Below are positions 1 to 6,757 of a DNA stretch of 7,230 nucleotides, in pieces. The number at the start of each line of letters is the position of its first letter. Within the stretch, counting starts at the first letter, position 1. Made by a program: the position numbers and the translations under genes. Source of the DNA: Comamonadaceae bacterium (GTDB lineage Bacteria; Pseudomonadota; Gammaproteobacteria; Burkholderiales; Burkholderiaceae_C); NCBI GenBank assembly GCA_947469815.1, contig CANIRI010000119.1, positions 1 through 7,230 of the forward strand, written 5' to 3'. The notes beneath the pieces are model-generated. The model saw only the letters and a list, made by a program, of their open reading frames with translations. It did not search any database and had not been told where the DNA came from.

Positions 1-25
1 AGCGAGGCTAAGTTGATGATTTATA

Positions 26-101
26 TGGGGTGGCTGATGGGGCTCGAACCCACGACAACAGGAATCACAATCCTGGACTCTACCAACTGAGCTACAGCCA
101 C
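26..101 (-). tRNA. tRNA-His (anticodon GUG)
   Basis: The minus strand folds into a full 76-nt cloverleaf. It has a 7-bp acceptor stem (GTGGCTG with CAGCCAC), a D arm with AGTTGGTA loop, an anticodon stem CAGGA/TCCTG around loop TTGTGAT (anticodon GTG at 34-36), and a T arm GTGGG-TTCGAGC-CCCAT. The discriminator is C73 and the terminal CCA is encoded in the DNA (26-28). The base just 5' of the acceptor stem (position 102) reads G on this strand. This supplies the extra G-1 opposite C73 that histidyl-tRNA synthetase recognises in bacteria. The gene lies about 50 bases beyond the ppiD stop codon and has its own promoter-like sequence. No terminator can be seen in the 25 bases left in the window. 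Confidence 0.98.
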
Positions 102-113
102 CGCAGAGCGCGG

Positions 114-141
114 ATTATAAGCAGAGGGCGTACTTGCTCAG
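114..141 (-). promoter_or_regulatory. Probable sigma70 promoter of tRNA-His
   Basis: On the minus strand a perfect TATAAT (-10) occupies 119-114. A weak -35 match, CTGAGC at 141-136, sits 16 bases upstream. Transcription would start near position 107, giving a leader of only a few bases before the tRNA. The sequence between the -10 box and the tRNA is GC-rich (CCGCGCTC), which is typical of stable-RNA promoters under stringent control; that control is an inference. The promoter lies between the ppiD stop and the tRNA, so the tRNA need not depend on transcription from ppiD. Confidence 0.65.
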
Positions 142-148
142 GCGGTGA

Positions 149-2080
149 TCAACCCGCTTCAGCTTCCGCCACCGGCTTGGTTCCAGGCTTGGGCGCGCTG
201 ATTTGAACTTTGTAGCGCAGCTTCAGCATCTGGTAGTACGCCTCGGCCTCGGCACGTCCGAGCAGCTGCGTGAATTGGGCGCGATCTTGTTGGCTGGCTT
301 GGGCATCGACTTCTTTACGCGGTATCACCTGGGTGATACGCGCCAGCGCATAGCCCTGGGAACTCATATCGATACCCGCCCACACCGGTAATGTGCTGGT
401 ATCGGCACGCAGTACGCCGTCCAGGACCACGCTGCTGACCCTGGGCGCTGCATCACGGGAAATGACGATCGCCTCGGGCAGTTTGGGCGGTGCGCTTTGC
501 GCCTTCCAAGTTGCCAAATCGGCTTGCGCGGCTTTCTTGGCCAAGGCCGTGGCTTGTTCCAACGCCAGCTTGTCATAGACCTGTCCGCGAACCTCATCCA
601 ACGCCAGGGGGCGCACGGGAACGTGTCGGGTCACGCGCGCCGAAAAAAGCGTGCTCGGGGCCACTTCTATGGCCTCGGTATTCTGTTTTTTGGAGATGGT
701 GTCGGCGTTAAAAATGGCATCCAGCACGCGCGGCGGGAACAACGGGCCGGGTGACTTGGCGGGCGGTTTGCGCAGCACACCCGAGGCCTGTTTGATCTCC
801 AGCTTGAGCTTGTCAGCCACCGGCTTCAAGCTGTCACCCTGCTCGTACACGGCGTTACTGAAAATTTCGGCCACTTCGGCAAATTTGCGCTGGGCCTGCT
901 GTGCCTTGTATTCCGACTCCAACTTGTCGCGAACGGTCTCGAAGCTGGCTTGCTTGGGTTCTTTGATGTCGGCTAGTTTGATGACGTGGTACCCGAAATC
1001 CGACTCCACAACTTCGCTGATCTCGCCTTTTTTCAGGACAAATACCGCGTCCTCAAACTGCTTGACCATGGAGCCCTTGGAGAAGTAACCCAGGTCACCG
1101 CCCTGGGTGGCAGAGGCGCTGTCCTGCGAGTTCTTGCGGGCCAAATCGGCAAAACTGTCGGGCTTGGCGCGGACCTTGACCAGCAGCGCTTGCGCCGCAG
1201 CTTTGGCTTTTTCTCGCACATCAGCCGCAGCGTCTTTGGTCACCGCGAAAAGGATATGACTGGCCTTGCGTTCCTCTTTTGCAGCCAGCCGCTGGGCGTT
1301 TTGTTCGTAATAGGTTTTCAGGTCCGCTTCGTTCACCGTCAGGCTGCTCTTCACGGCGTCCAGGTTCAGGACCACATATTCAATATCCGCCGACTCAGCG
1401 GACTCAAATTGACTTTTGTTGGCCTCGTAGTAGGACTGGATTTCGGCGTCGGTCGGTTTGACTTTGGCCAGGTAATCCGCTGGTTTGTAATACACCAACT
1501 GGACCTCGCGGCGTTGAAAAAATGCGTTCAGCGTCGCATCGGTAACCGCTTGGGTTGCGAATGCACTGCGCCCAAACGCTTGCTCGTTCTGGCGAAACAG
1601 CAACTCATTGCGAACCCGAGCGTCGAACTGCGCGGGACTCAGGCCATTATTCTTGAGTAGCGTCTTGTAGGCTTCAACATCCAGCGATCCATCGGCGCGG
1701 CGCATGGCGGCAATGGCCGGAATGGCTTCAATTTCCCGGGCGAGCCGGGCATCCGTCACAACCCTGACTGAGTCTTGTCCGACCTCTTGCCACACTTTGT
1801 CGCGCACCATTTGCTCAAGCGTCGCATACCGGGCCTCTGGCGAATCCAGCAACTTCGGGTCCGCGGTCGGTGTTGCACTGCGGATGCGCTTGACCTCGTC
1901 ATTGTGCGCGGCGTCCCACTCAGCCTGGCTGATGCTGTGGCTGCCAACCTTGGCTACCGCATCGGCGTTGGCCTTGATGCCCCGGTATCCCTCAACGCCG
2001 CTGAATACGAATCCCAAAATGATCAAGCCGTACAGCGGGATCATGAGGATCTTGGAATACTTGCGGATCGATTCAAACAT
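149..2080 (-). CDS. ppiD: Periplasmic chaperone / peptidyl-prolyl isomerase PpiD (SurA_N and parvulin domains)
   Basis: This 643-residue protein matches the PpiD family in length (E. coli PpiD is 623) and layout. A short basic N-terminus (MFESIRKYSK) leads into one membrane segment at about residues 11-28, which would anchor the protein in the inner membrane with the rest in the periplasm. A SurA-like N-terminal chaperone region follows (about 40-210). The parvulin (PpiC-type) domain spans about 271-372, with typical blocks KASHILF, GGDLGYFSKG and FGYHVIKL, followed by a long C-terminal region to 643. PpiD helps newly secreted outer-membrane and periplasmic proteins fold near the Sec translocon; E. 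coli PpiD has little or no isomerase activity. The ATG at 2080 is chosen because a GGAG sits 9 bases upstream. An in-frame TTG at 2089 would directly abut that GGAG and is unlikely. Upstream lie tRNA-Val and its terminator, so the source of ppiD transcription is unclear. A proline-rich stretch (439-450, two Pro-Pro pairs) follows the parvulin domain. Confidence 0.88.
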   Translation of the reverse strand: MFESIRKYSKILMIPLYGLIILGFVFSGVEGYRGIKANADAVAKVGSHSISQAEWDAAHNDEVKRIRSATPTADPKLLDSPEARYATLEQMVRDKVWQEVGQDSVRVVTDARLAREIEAIPAIAAMRRADGSLDVEAYKTLLKNNGLSPAQFDARVRNELLFRQNEQAFGRSAFATQAVTDATLNAFFQRREVQLVYYKPADYLAKVKPTDAEIQSYYEANKSQFESAESADIEYVVLNLDAVKSSLTVNEADLKTYYEQNAQRLAAKEERKASHILFAVTKDAAADVREKAKAAAQALLVKVRAKPDSFADLARKNSQDSASATQGGDLGYFSKGSMVKQFEDAVFVLKKGEISEVVESDFGYHVIKLADIKEPKQASFETVRDKLESEYKAQQAQRKFAEVAEIFSNAVYEQGDSLKPVADKLKLEIKQASGVLRKPPAKSPGPLFPPRVLDAIFNADTISKKQNTEAIEVAPSTLFSARVTRHVPVRPLALDEVRGQVYDKLALEQATALAKKAAQADLATWKAQSAPPKLPEAIVISRDAAPRVSSVVLDGVLRADTSTLPVWAGIDMSSQGYALARITQVIPRKEVDAQASQQDRAQFTQLLGRAEAEAYYQMLKLRYKVQISAPKPGTKPVAEAEAG

Positions 2081-2089
2081 GGGGAACAA

Positions 2090-2093
2090 CTCC
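2090..2093 (-). promoter_or_regulatory. Shine-Dalgarno site of ppiD
   Basis: GGAG on the minus strand with a 9-base spacer to the ATG at 2080. It decides the ppiD start in favour of that ATG over the TTG at 2089. It is the only clear Shine-Dalgarno match before any gene start seen in this window. Confidence 0.7.
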
Positions 2094-2100
2094 AGGAAAA

Positions 2101-2127
2101 CAAAAAGGCGAACCCCTGTTCGCCTTT
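2101..2127 (-). terminator. Intrinsic terminator after tRNA-Val, within the ppiD leader
   Basis: On the minus strand a perfect 9-bp stem (AAAGGCGAA at 2127-2119, TTCGCCTTT at 2112-2104) closes a 6-base loop and runs into a T-rich tract, TTTTTGTTTTCC (about 2106-2095). It starts 10 bases after the encoded CCA end of tRNA-Val, as expected for a terminator of the tRNA transcript. It also ends only about 23 bases before the ppiD start codon. No matching T tract is present on the other strand, so it works in one direction only. Confidence 0.85.
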
Positions 2128-2137
2128 GATCGCGGGT

Positions 2138-2213
2138 TGGTGGGTGATGACGGGCTCGAACCGCCGACCTACGCCGTGTAAAGGCGCCGCTCTACCAACT
2201 GAGCTAATCACCC
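2138..2213 (-). tRNA. tRNA-Val (anticodon UAC)
   Basis: A complete 76-nt cloverleaf is encoded on the minus strand. The acceptor stem is GGGTGAT/ATCACCC, the D arm is GCTC-AGTTGGTA-GAGC, and the anticodon stem GCGCC/GGCGT holds loop TTTACAC with anticodon TAC. The T arm is GGCGG-TTCGAGC-CCGTC, the discriminator is A73, and the CCA end is encoded (2140-2138). The acceptor and T arms closely resemble E. coli tRNA-Val(UAC). The gene lies between pgsA and ppiD and is followed at once by an intrinsic terminator. Confidence 0.98.
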
Positions 2214-2289
2214 AACCTGAAAAAAGTGTCCGTTGTCCACGCCGCACGGCGATGGAGACGTTAATGACCAAAGAACTTTACCAGTTTTG

Positions 2290-2317
2290 ATTTTACGTCC
2301 GGTCCACCGTCGGTCAG
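2290..2317 (-). promoter_or_regulatory. Possible promoter for tRNA-Val
   Basis: The 146-base gap between pgsA and tRNA-Val (2214-2359) holds no supportable gene. The best sigma70-like match on the minus strand is CTGACC (2317-2312, 4 of 6 bases), a 16-base spacer, then TAAAAT (2295-2290, 5 of 6). Transcription would start near 2283 and give about 70 bases of 5' leader for RNase processing. The leader would include a small hairpin (CGCC/GGCG, 2240-2251). The match is modest, and the tRNA could instead be transcribed with pgsA. Confidence 0.35.
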
Positions 2318-2359
2318 CAAGGGCCACGCCCACCGTGATGCTCTGACATACGCTGGGTG

Positions 2360-2935
2360 CTACAGGCCGCGCGAGCGAATCTCAGGCAGCGCCTTTTGCA
2401 AGTAGTACACCATCGACCACACTGTCAAAACGGCGGCCACCCAAATCAGCCAAGCACCCCAGACATGGGTATCCAGCAAACCAAAAACCGGGCCATCAAA
2501 CAACAAAAAACCGATGGCCACCATTTGCGCGGTGGTCTTGAGTTTGCCGATGCGGTGCACGGCCACGCTGCGTGAAGCGCCAATTTGGGCCATCCATTCG
2601 CGCAAGGCCGATATCGCAATTTCGCGACCGATGATGATCAGCGCGACGAACACGTCGACCCGCTGCAAGTGCACCAGCACCAGCACACAGGCGCATACCA
2701 AAAATTTGTCGGCCACCGGATCCAAAAAAGCGCCGAAGTTAGAAGCCTGGTTGAGCTTGCGCGCCAGGTACCCGTCCAGCCAATCGGTCAGCGCGAAGAC
2801 CACAAACATGCTGGTCGCCCACAGGTTTTTTTCCGGTACTGCCATCACGTCGGCAGGCAGATAGAAGACCCCGACGATCAGCGGGAGCGCGCAGATCCGG
2901 GTCCAGGTGAGCAGCGTGGGGACGGTCCAGAACAT
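2360..2935 (-). CDS. pgsA: CDP-diacylglycerol--glycerol-3-phosphate 3-phosphatidyltransferase (PgsA)
   Basis: PgsA makes phosphatidylglycerophosphate from CDP-diacylglycerol and glycerol-3-phosphate, the committed step to phosphatidylglycerol and cardiolipin, in the inner membrane. The 191-residue product is close to the usual length (E. coli 182). The full CDP-alcohol phosphatidyltransferase signature is present at residues 51-76: D51, D54-G55, A58-R59, G68, D72 and D76. These are the metal- and substrate-binding positions of the family. The N-terminus (MFWTVPTLLTWTRI) fits the usual PgsA opening that leads into the first membrane helix. Further hydrophobic segments lie at about 40-50, 76-105, 138-150 and 160-180. 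The ATG at 2935 has no visible Shine-Dalgarno. The gene begins 18 bases after the uvrC stop, so the two are probably one transcript, with translation possibly helped by ribosomes ending on uvrC. The stop is TAG at 2362-2360. Confidence 0.95.
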   Translation of the reverse strand: MFWTVPTLLTWTRICALPLIVGVFYLPADVMAVPEKNLWATSMFVVFALTDWLDGYLARKLNQASNFGAFLDPVADKFLVCACVLVLVHLQRVDVFVALIIIGREIAISALREWMAQIGASRSVAVHRIGKLKTTAQMVAIGFLLFDGPVFGLLDTHVWGAWLIWVAAVLTVWSMVYYLQKALPEIRSRGL

Positions 2936-2953
2936 CGCGGGATTGTGGCATGC

Positions 2954-4921
2954 CTACCGCAGCGCGCGGTAGATTTCCTCGGCCAGTTCCCGTGAGATCC
3001 CCTCCACGCTGGCCAGGTCCTGCGCACTGGCTTGGGCCACCCCGCGCACCCCGCCAAAGCGCTGCAACAACCGGGCTCGGCGCTTGGGGCCAACGCCCGC
3101 AATCGACTCCAGTTCTCCGCCTCCGAGGCGCACCTTGGCCCGCTTCTGCCGCATGCCCGTGATGGCGAAACGGTGCGCCTCGTCCCGGATTTGCGCCACC
3201 AGCATCAGCGCCGCTGAATCGGGGGGCAAAGCAACCTTCTCACGCCCGTCGGCAAACACCAGTTCCTCCAGGCCAACTTTGCGGCCTTCCCCTTTTTCCA
3301 CACCGACGATGAGCCCGAGATCCAGACCCAAACCCGCAAAAACCTCGCGCGCCATCGATACCTGGCCGCGTCCGCCGTCCACCAACACCAGATCCGGCAT
3401 GCGCAGCGCTTTCGACGGCGTCTCGCCCTGCAGCCGCGCCTGCTCATGGGCCTGCGCGACCTTGCTGTAGCGACGGGTCAAAACCTGGCGCATGGCCGCG
3501 TAATCGTCGCCGGGAGTGATGCCCTCGATGTTGTAGCGGCGGTACTGCGCGCTTTGCATGGCGTGTCCGGCAAACACCACGCAAGAAGCCTGGGTCGCCT
3601 CGCCCGCTGTGTGTGAAATATCAAAACACTCAATGCGCAGTTCTTCCAAAACCTCCACCGCGAGGTCCAGCGCCTGCACCAATGCGCGGGTGCGTTGCTG
3701 CTGCGAGCCGTCTTCTGCCAAGAGGCGCGCCAAGGCCAGCTCGGCACCTTTGGCTGCCATTTCCAGCCAGATGCGGCGCTGCTCGCGCGGCTGGTGCACC
3801 GCGTTGACCTTGATGCCGTGCTGTTCTGAGAGCGCCTCCAGCAGCGACTTATCCACCGGCTCGCTGATCACCAGCACACCCGGCATGGGAATGCCGATGT
3901 AATGCTGCGCCAAAAAAGCCTCCAAAACCCGCCGCTCCATGCTGCGCGGGTTAGCGGCATCGGCCTCCTCCGCATCCAGGCTGGCGGCCGCCTCGATCTG
4001 CGCGGGGAAATAGGGGCGGTCGCCCAAATGCCTTCCGCCACGCACCATGGCCAGGTTCACACAGGCGCGCCCGCCCTGCACTTTCACGGCCAGGATGTCG
4101 ACATCGCGGTCGGACACGTTGTCCACCGACTGCTGGTGCAGCACATTGGATAGCGCCGCTACCTGGTTGCGCAATTCCGCCGCCTGCTCAAACTCCAGCC
4201 GCTCGGCATGCGCCATCATGCGCGCTTCCAGCTCGTGCATCACCTCCTGTGCGTCGCCCTGCAAAAAGCGCTGCGCATTGACCACGTCGAACGCGTAATC
4301 TGCCGCGCTGATATGCCCCACGCAGGGGCCGGAGCAGCGTTTGATCTGGTACAGCAAACAGGGGCGGGTGCGGTTGGAAAAAACCGAGTCCTCGCAGGTG
4401 CGCAAGCGGAACACCTTTTGCATCAGCAGCACCGCCTCTTTGACCGCCCAGGCACTGGGGTAGGGCCCGAAATAGTGGTGTTTCTTCTCAACGCCGCCCC
4501 GGTAATAGGCTACTCGCGAAAAATGCAAGGGCTGCGCTCCGTGGGCGCCGGGTTGCTGGGTTTGCGTATCCGGCGCGAAGGCCGCAGTCATCTTTAAATA
4601 AGGGTAGCTCTTGTCATCCCGAAACAGGATGTTGTACTTGGGCTGCAGGGTCTTGATCAGGTTGTTTTCCAGCAGCAGCGCCTCTGCTTCGGAGCGCACC
4701 ACGGTGGTCTCCATGCGCACAATCTTGCCCACCATGTGGCCAATGCGGGTGCCGCCATGGTTTTTCTGGAAGTAGCTGGAGACCCGCTTTTTCAGGCTGT
4801 TGGCTTTGCCCACATACAGCAAAGCGCCATCGCCGTCGAAATAGCGGTACACGCCCGGCAGATTGGGCAAGCTGGCAACTTCGTGCAGCAAAGCGGGGCT
4901 GTGGGGGCTGGCGTCCGACAT
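2954..4921 (-). CDS. uvrC: Excinuclease ABC subunit C (UvrC)
   Basis: UvrC makes both incisions around bulky DNA lesions marked by UvrAB. The 655-residue product carries all expected parts. The GIY-YIG nuclease domain is at about 20-100 (GVY at 23-25, YVG at 36-38, acidic [10 protein letters not shown] at 77-86). Four cysteines follow at 176, 188, 196 and 200. A UVR motif that contacts UvrB lies at about 240-260 ([13 protein letters not shown]). The RNase H-like endonuclease domain holds candidate catalytic D434 (FDISH), D515 (LVDGG) and H583. Two helix-hairpin-helix motifs close the protein (about 603-655). It is longer than E. coli UvrC (610) because of insertions, including a Gln/Gly-rich stretch at about 118-131 and an Ala-rich one at about 310-328. 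The ATG at 4921 gives the family's normal N-terminus. An open frame extends up to 5155 but overlaps divergent earP and reads as low-complexity Arg/Pro-rich sequence, so it was not used. Confidence 0.96.
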   Translation of the reverse strand: MSDASPHSPALLHEVASLPNLPGVYRYFDGDGALLYVGKANSLKKRVSSYFQKNHGGTRIGHMVGKIVRMETTVVRSEAEALLLENNLIKTLQPKYNILFRDDKSYPYLKMTAAFAPDTQTQQPGAHGAQPLHFSRVAYYRGGVEKKHHYFGPYPSAWAVKEAVLLMQKVFRLRTCEDSVFSNRTRPCLLYQIKRCSGPCVGHISAADYAFDVVNAQRFLQGDAQEVMHELEARMMAHAERLEFEQAAELRNQVAALSNVLHQQSVDNVSDRDVDILAVKVQGGRACVNLAMVRGGRHLGDRPYFPAQIEAAASLDAEEADAANPRSMERRVLEAFLAQHYIGIPMPGVLVISEPVDKSLLEALSEQHGIKVNAVHQPREQRRIWLEMAAKGAELALARLLAEDGSQQQRTRALVQALDLAVEVLEELRIECFDISHTAGEATQASCVVFAGHAMQSAQYRRYNIEGITPGDDYAAMRQVLTRRYSKVAQAHEQARLQGETPSKALRMPDLVLVDGGRGQVSMAREVFAGLGLDLGLIVGVEKGEGRKVGLEELVFADGREKVALPPDSAALMLVAQIRDEAHRFAITGMRQKRAKVRLGGGELESIAGVGPKRRARLLQRFGGVRGVAQASAQDLASVEGISRELAEEIYRALR

Positions 4922-4959
4922 GGCGCGTATTGTGCAGGCCAGCGTCGACAATCCCGTCC

Positions 4960-6102
4960 ATGCTCCACCCACCCGCAAGTCCCAATCCCACGCCGGATCG
5001 GCCGCTGCTGTGGGACATCTTCTGCCACGTAGTCGACAATTTCGGTGACGTGGGCGTGCTGTGGCGTCTGAGCGCAGCGATGGCGGCGCGCGGTCAGCAG
5101 GTGCGGCTGTGGATCGACGACGCCAGCGCTCTGGCCTGGATGGCCCCGGGCGCACTGGCGGGCGAATGGCCGGGTGTGCGGGTCATGCCTTGGGCAGACG
5201 CCGATAAAGCGTCGGTATGCAGCGCTTTGCCCTGTGCCGATGTTTGGATCGAAGGCTTTGCTTGCGAGATTCCGCCCGCCTTTGTGGCCCATTTCACCAA
5301 CCGGGTCAGCGCAGAAGACAGTGTGGCGCGACCGGTCTGGATCAATCTCGAGTACCTCAGCGCTGAGGCCTATGTGGAGCGCAACCACCGTCTGCCCTCC
5401 CCCGTGCTGTCCGGCCCGGCACGGGGCTGGACCAAGTATTTCTTCTATCCCGGCTTTACCCCAGGCAGCGGCGGTCTGATACGCAATGCGCTGGCGGACG
5501 CCGCCGCCAGGCACGCCCACCCCACTTCCAAATCAGCAAAGGGCGTGCGACAGGTCAGCCTGTTTTGCTATGAACCTGAAGCGCTGCCGGAACTGCTAAC
5601 CGGTCTTGGGCAGGACGGACGTCCCAGCCAGCTTTTGGTGGCCCACGGCCGCGCCACCCAGGCCGTGCGCAGCTTGCTGGCGCGCGATAACTTCAGGCTA
5701 CCCGCCAATCTGCAGGTGGAATACCTGCCCACCTTGAGCCAGACGCAGTTTGACGCCTTGTTGGGCCGCTGCGACCTGAATATGGTGCGCGGCGAGGACT
5801 CGCTGGTGCAGGCCATCTGGGCCGGTAAACCCTTTGTCTGGCAGGCCTATCCGCAAACCGACGCGGCCCACCGCGCGAAGCTGGAAGCATTGCTGGACTG
5901 GCTGCAAGCAGACAGCGCGGTGCGGGATCTGCACCGCGCCTGGAACGGGTTTTGCCAGCCCGCAGAGCTGGCGCACTGGACCCAGACCCTGGCCGACGCC
6001 GGTGGGCGCTGGGCCAGCCAAGTGATAGATGCCCGCCAGCGCTTGCTGTTGCAAGACGACCTGCCAACGCAGCTACTGAAGCTGGTGGACGAAAACCGCT
6101 AA
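4960..6102 (+). CDS. earP: EF-P arginine rhamnosyltransferase (EarP)
   Basis: EarP transfers rhamnose from dTDP-beta-L-rhamnose to Arg32 of elongation factor P in the cytoplasm, which activates EF-P for rescue of polyproline-stalled ribosomes. The 380-residue product shows the family signatures: an N-terminal [20 protein letters not shown] block with the two conserved aspartates (D26, D30), a [10 protein letters not shown] block (128-136), and the nucleotide-sugar binding [25 protein letters not shown] region with R277, E279, D280 and S281. The fold is known to be GT-B. The ATG at 4960 is the first ATG in frame; a TTG at 4930 would add 10 residues. Neither has a clear Shine-Dalgarno. About 17 Pro-rich residues precede the conserved WDIF, so the exact start is uncertain. 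The target gene efp follows 100 bases downstream on the same strand. The dTDP-rhamnose supply genes (rmlABCD) are not in the window. Confidence 0.94.
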   Translation: MLHPPASPNPTPDRPLLWDIFCHVVDNFGDVGVLWRLSAAMAARGQQVRLWIDDASALAWMAPGALAGEWPGVRVMPWADADKASVCSALPCADVWIEGFACEIPPAFVAHFTNRVSAEDSVARPVWINLEYLSAEAYVERNHRLPSPVLSGPARGWTKYFFYPGFTPGSGGLIRNALADAAARHAHPTSKSAKGVRQVSLFCYEPEALPELLTGLGQDGRPSQLLVAHGRATQAVRSLLARDNFRLPANLQVEYLPTLSQTQFDALLGRCDLNMVRGEDSLVQAIWAGKPFVWQAYPQTDAAHRAKLEALLDWLQADSAVRDLHRAWNGFCQPAELAHWTQTLADAGGRWASQVIDARQRLLLQDDLPTQLLKLVDENR

Positions 6103-6103
6103 A

Positions 6104-6191
6104 CTTGAGGGCTTTCTCCAAGACACCTGGGCTTACCCGGTGTCGCCGTACTCGCCGCAGACTGCGGCCTATTTGCACCAAAGCCCTCAAG
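6104..6191 (+). promoter_or_regulatory. Structured earP-efp inter-cistronic element (three-stem inverted-repeat structure)
   Basis: A perfect 12-bp inverted repeat (CTTGAGGGCTTT at 6104-6115 with AAAGCCCTCAAG at 6180-6191) would form a long closing stem. Inside it are two more hairpins. One pairs GACACC (6122-6127) with GGTGTC (6139-6144), continued by GGG/CCC around a CTTA loop with one bulged T. The other pairs GCCGCA (6154-6159) with TGCGGC (6163-6168) around a 3-base loop. Together they make a three-way junction in the RNA. It starts one base after the earP stop and ends 11 bases before the efp ATG. No T tract follows, so it does not look like an intrinsic terminator. I do not recognise it as a known riboswitch or leader class. 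A role in coupling or tuning efp expression is inference. Confidence 0.6.
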
Positions 6192-6202
6192 CCTCAGACA
6201 CC

Positions 6203-6757
6203 ATGAAAATCGCCCAAGAAATTCGCGCCGGTAACGTCATCATGCACGGCAAAGACCCGATGGTCGTGCTCAAAACCGAATACAGCCGGGGTGGCCGCAA
6301 CTCGGCCACGGTGCGCATGAAGCTCAAAAGCCTGATTGCCAATTTCGGAACCGAAGTCGTCTTCAAGGCCGACGACAAGATGGACCAGATCATTCTGGAC
6401 AAGAAGGAATGCACCTATTCCTACTTCGCCGACCCGATGTACGTCTGCATGGACGCGGAATACAACCAGTACGAAGTCGAAGCCGAAAACATGGGCGACT
6501 CGCTCAGCTACCTGGAAGACGGCATGGCAGTTGAGGTGGTTTTTTACGAAGGCAAAGCGATTTCGGTGGAATTGCCCACCAGCGTGGTGCGCGAAATCAC
6601 CTGGACCGAGCCCGCCGTCAAAGGCGACACCTCGGGCAAAGTGCTCAAGCCCGCCAAGATCGCCACCGGTTTTGAAATTGGCGTGCCAATTTTTGTGGCC
6701 CAGGGCGACAAGGTCGAGATCGACACCCGCACCGGCGAATACCGCAAGCGCGTCTAA
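6203..6757 (+). CDS. efp: Elongation factor P (Arg32 type)
   Basis: EF-P binds between the P and E sites of the ribosome and promotes peptide bond formation at consecutive prolines. The 184-residue product has the usual length and the three-domain plan: an N-terminal KOW-like domain (about 1-64), a central OB domain (about 65-127) with [13 protein letters not shown], and a C-terminal OB domain with the signature [23 protein letters not shown] and the end [12 protein letters not shown]. The loop that reaches the peptidyl-transferase centre reads SRGGRN with Arg at residue 32, not the Lys of the EpmA type. It is therefore the substrate class of EarP, encoded just upstream. The ATG at 6203 gives the family's normal MKxAQE opening. 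An in-frame GTG at 6140 would add 21 unrelated residues. No Shine-Dalgarno is visible before the ATG. The gene ends 7 bases from the convergent transporter gene. Confidence 0.97.
   Translation: MKIAQEIRAGNVIMHGKDPMVVLKTEYSRGGRNSATVRMKLKSLIANFGTEVVFKADDKMDQIILDKKECTYSYFADPMYVCMDAEYNQYEVEAENMGDSLSYLEDGMAVEVVFYEGKAISVELPTSVVREITWTEPAVKGDTSGKVLKPAKIATGFEIGVPIFVAQGDKVEIDTRTGEYRKRV

Noticed and set aside
986..1660. 224-codon plus-strand open frame inside ppiD
   Set aside because: Fully antisense to the conserved PpiD parvulin and chaperone domains, with no family resemblance and no ribosome binding site; a shadow frame.
26..2213. tRNA genes as attachment sites of an integrated element around ppiD
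   Set aside because: No integrase and no duplicated tRNA 3' end is present, and the genes between are housekeeping genes in a conserved order.
2237..2255. Small hairpin before tRNA-Val followed at a distance by a T run, as a pgsA terminator
   Set aside because: The stem is short (CGCC/GGCG, flanked by CCA/TGG with a bulge), and the T run lies about 12 bases or more beyond it, not directly adjacent.
4922..5155. Upstream extension of the uvrC reading frame to 5155
   Set aside because: The extra 78 residues are Arg/Pro/Ala-rich, unlike any UvrC N-terminus, and overlap earP on the other strand. The ATG at 4921 gives the normal family start.
4792..5520. 242-codon minus-strand frame across the uvrC start and the earP 5' end
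   Set aside because: It is out of frame with uvrC and antisense to the conserved EarP N-terminus. No recognisable domain.
6104..6191. Reading the earP-efp inverted repeat as a rho-independent terminator
   Set aside because: The 3' arm is not followed by a T tract on either strand, and the loop is 64 bases with its own stable hairpins. A regulatory or processing structure fits better.
6140..6202. In-frame GTG extension of efp by 21 residues
   Set aside because: EF-P proteins of this class begin MKxAQE. The extension lies inside the inter-cistronic structure and would shift Arg32 numbering. No Shine-Dalgarno precedes the GTG.
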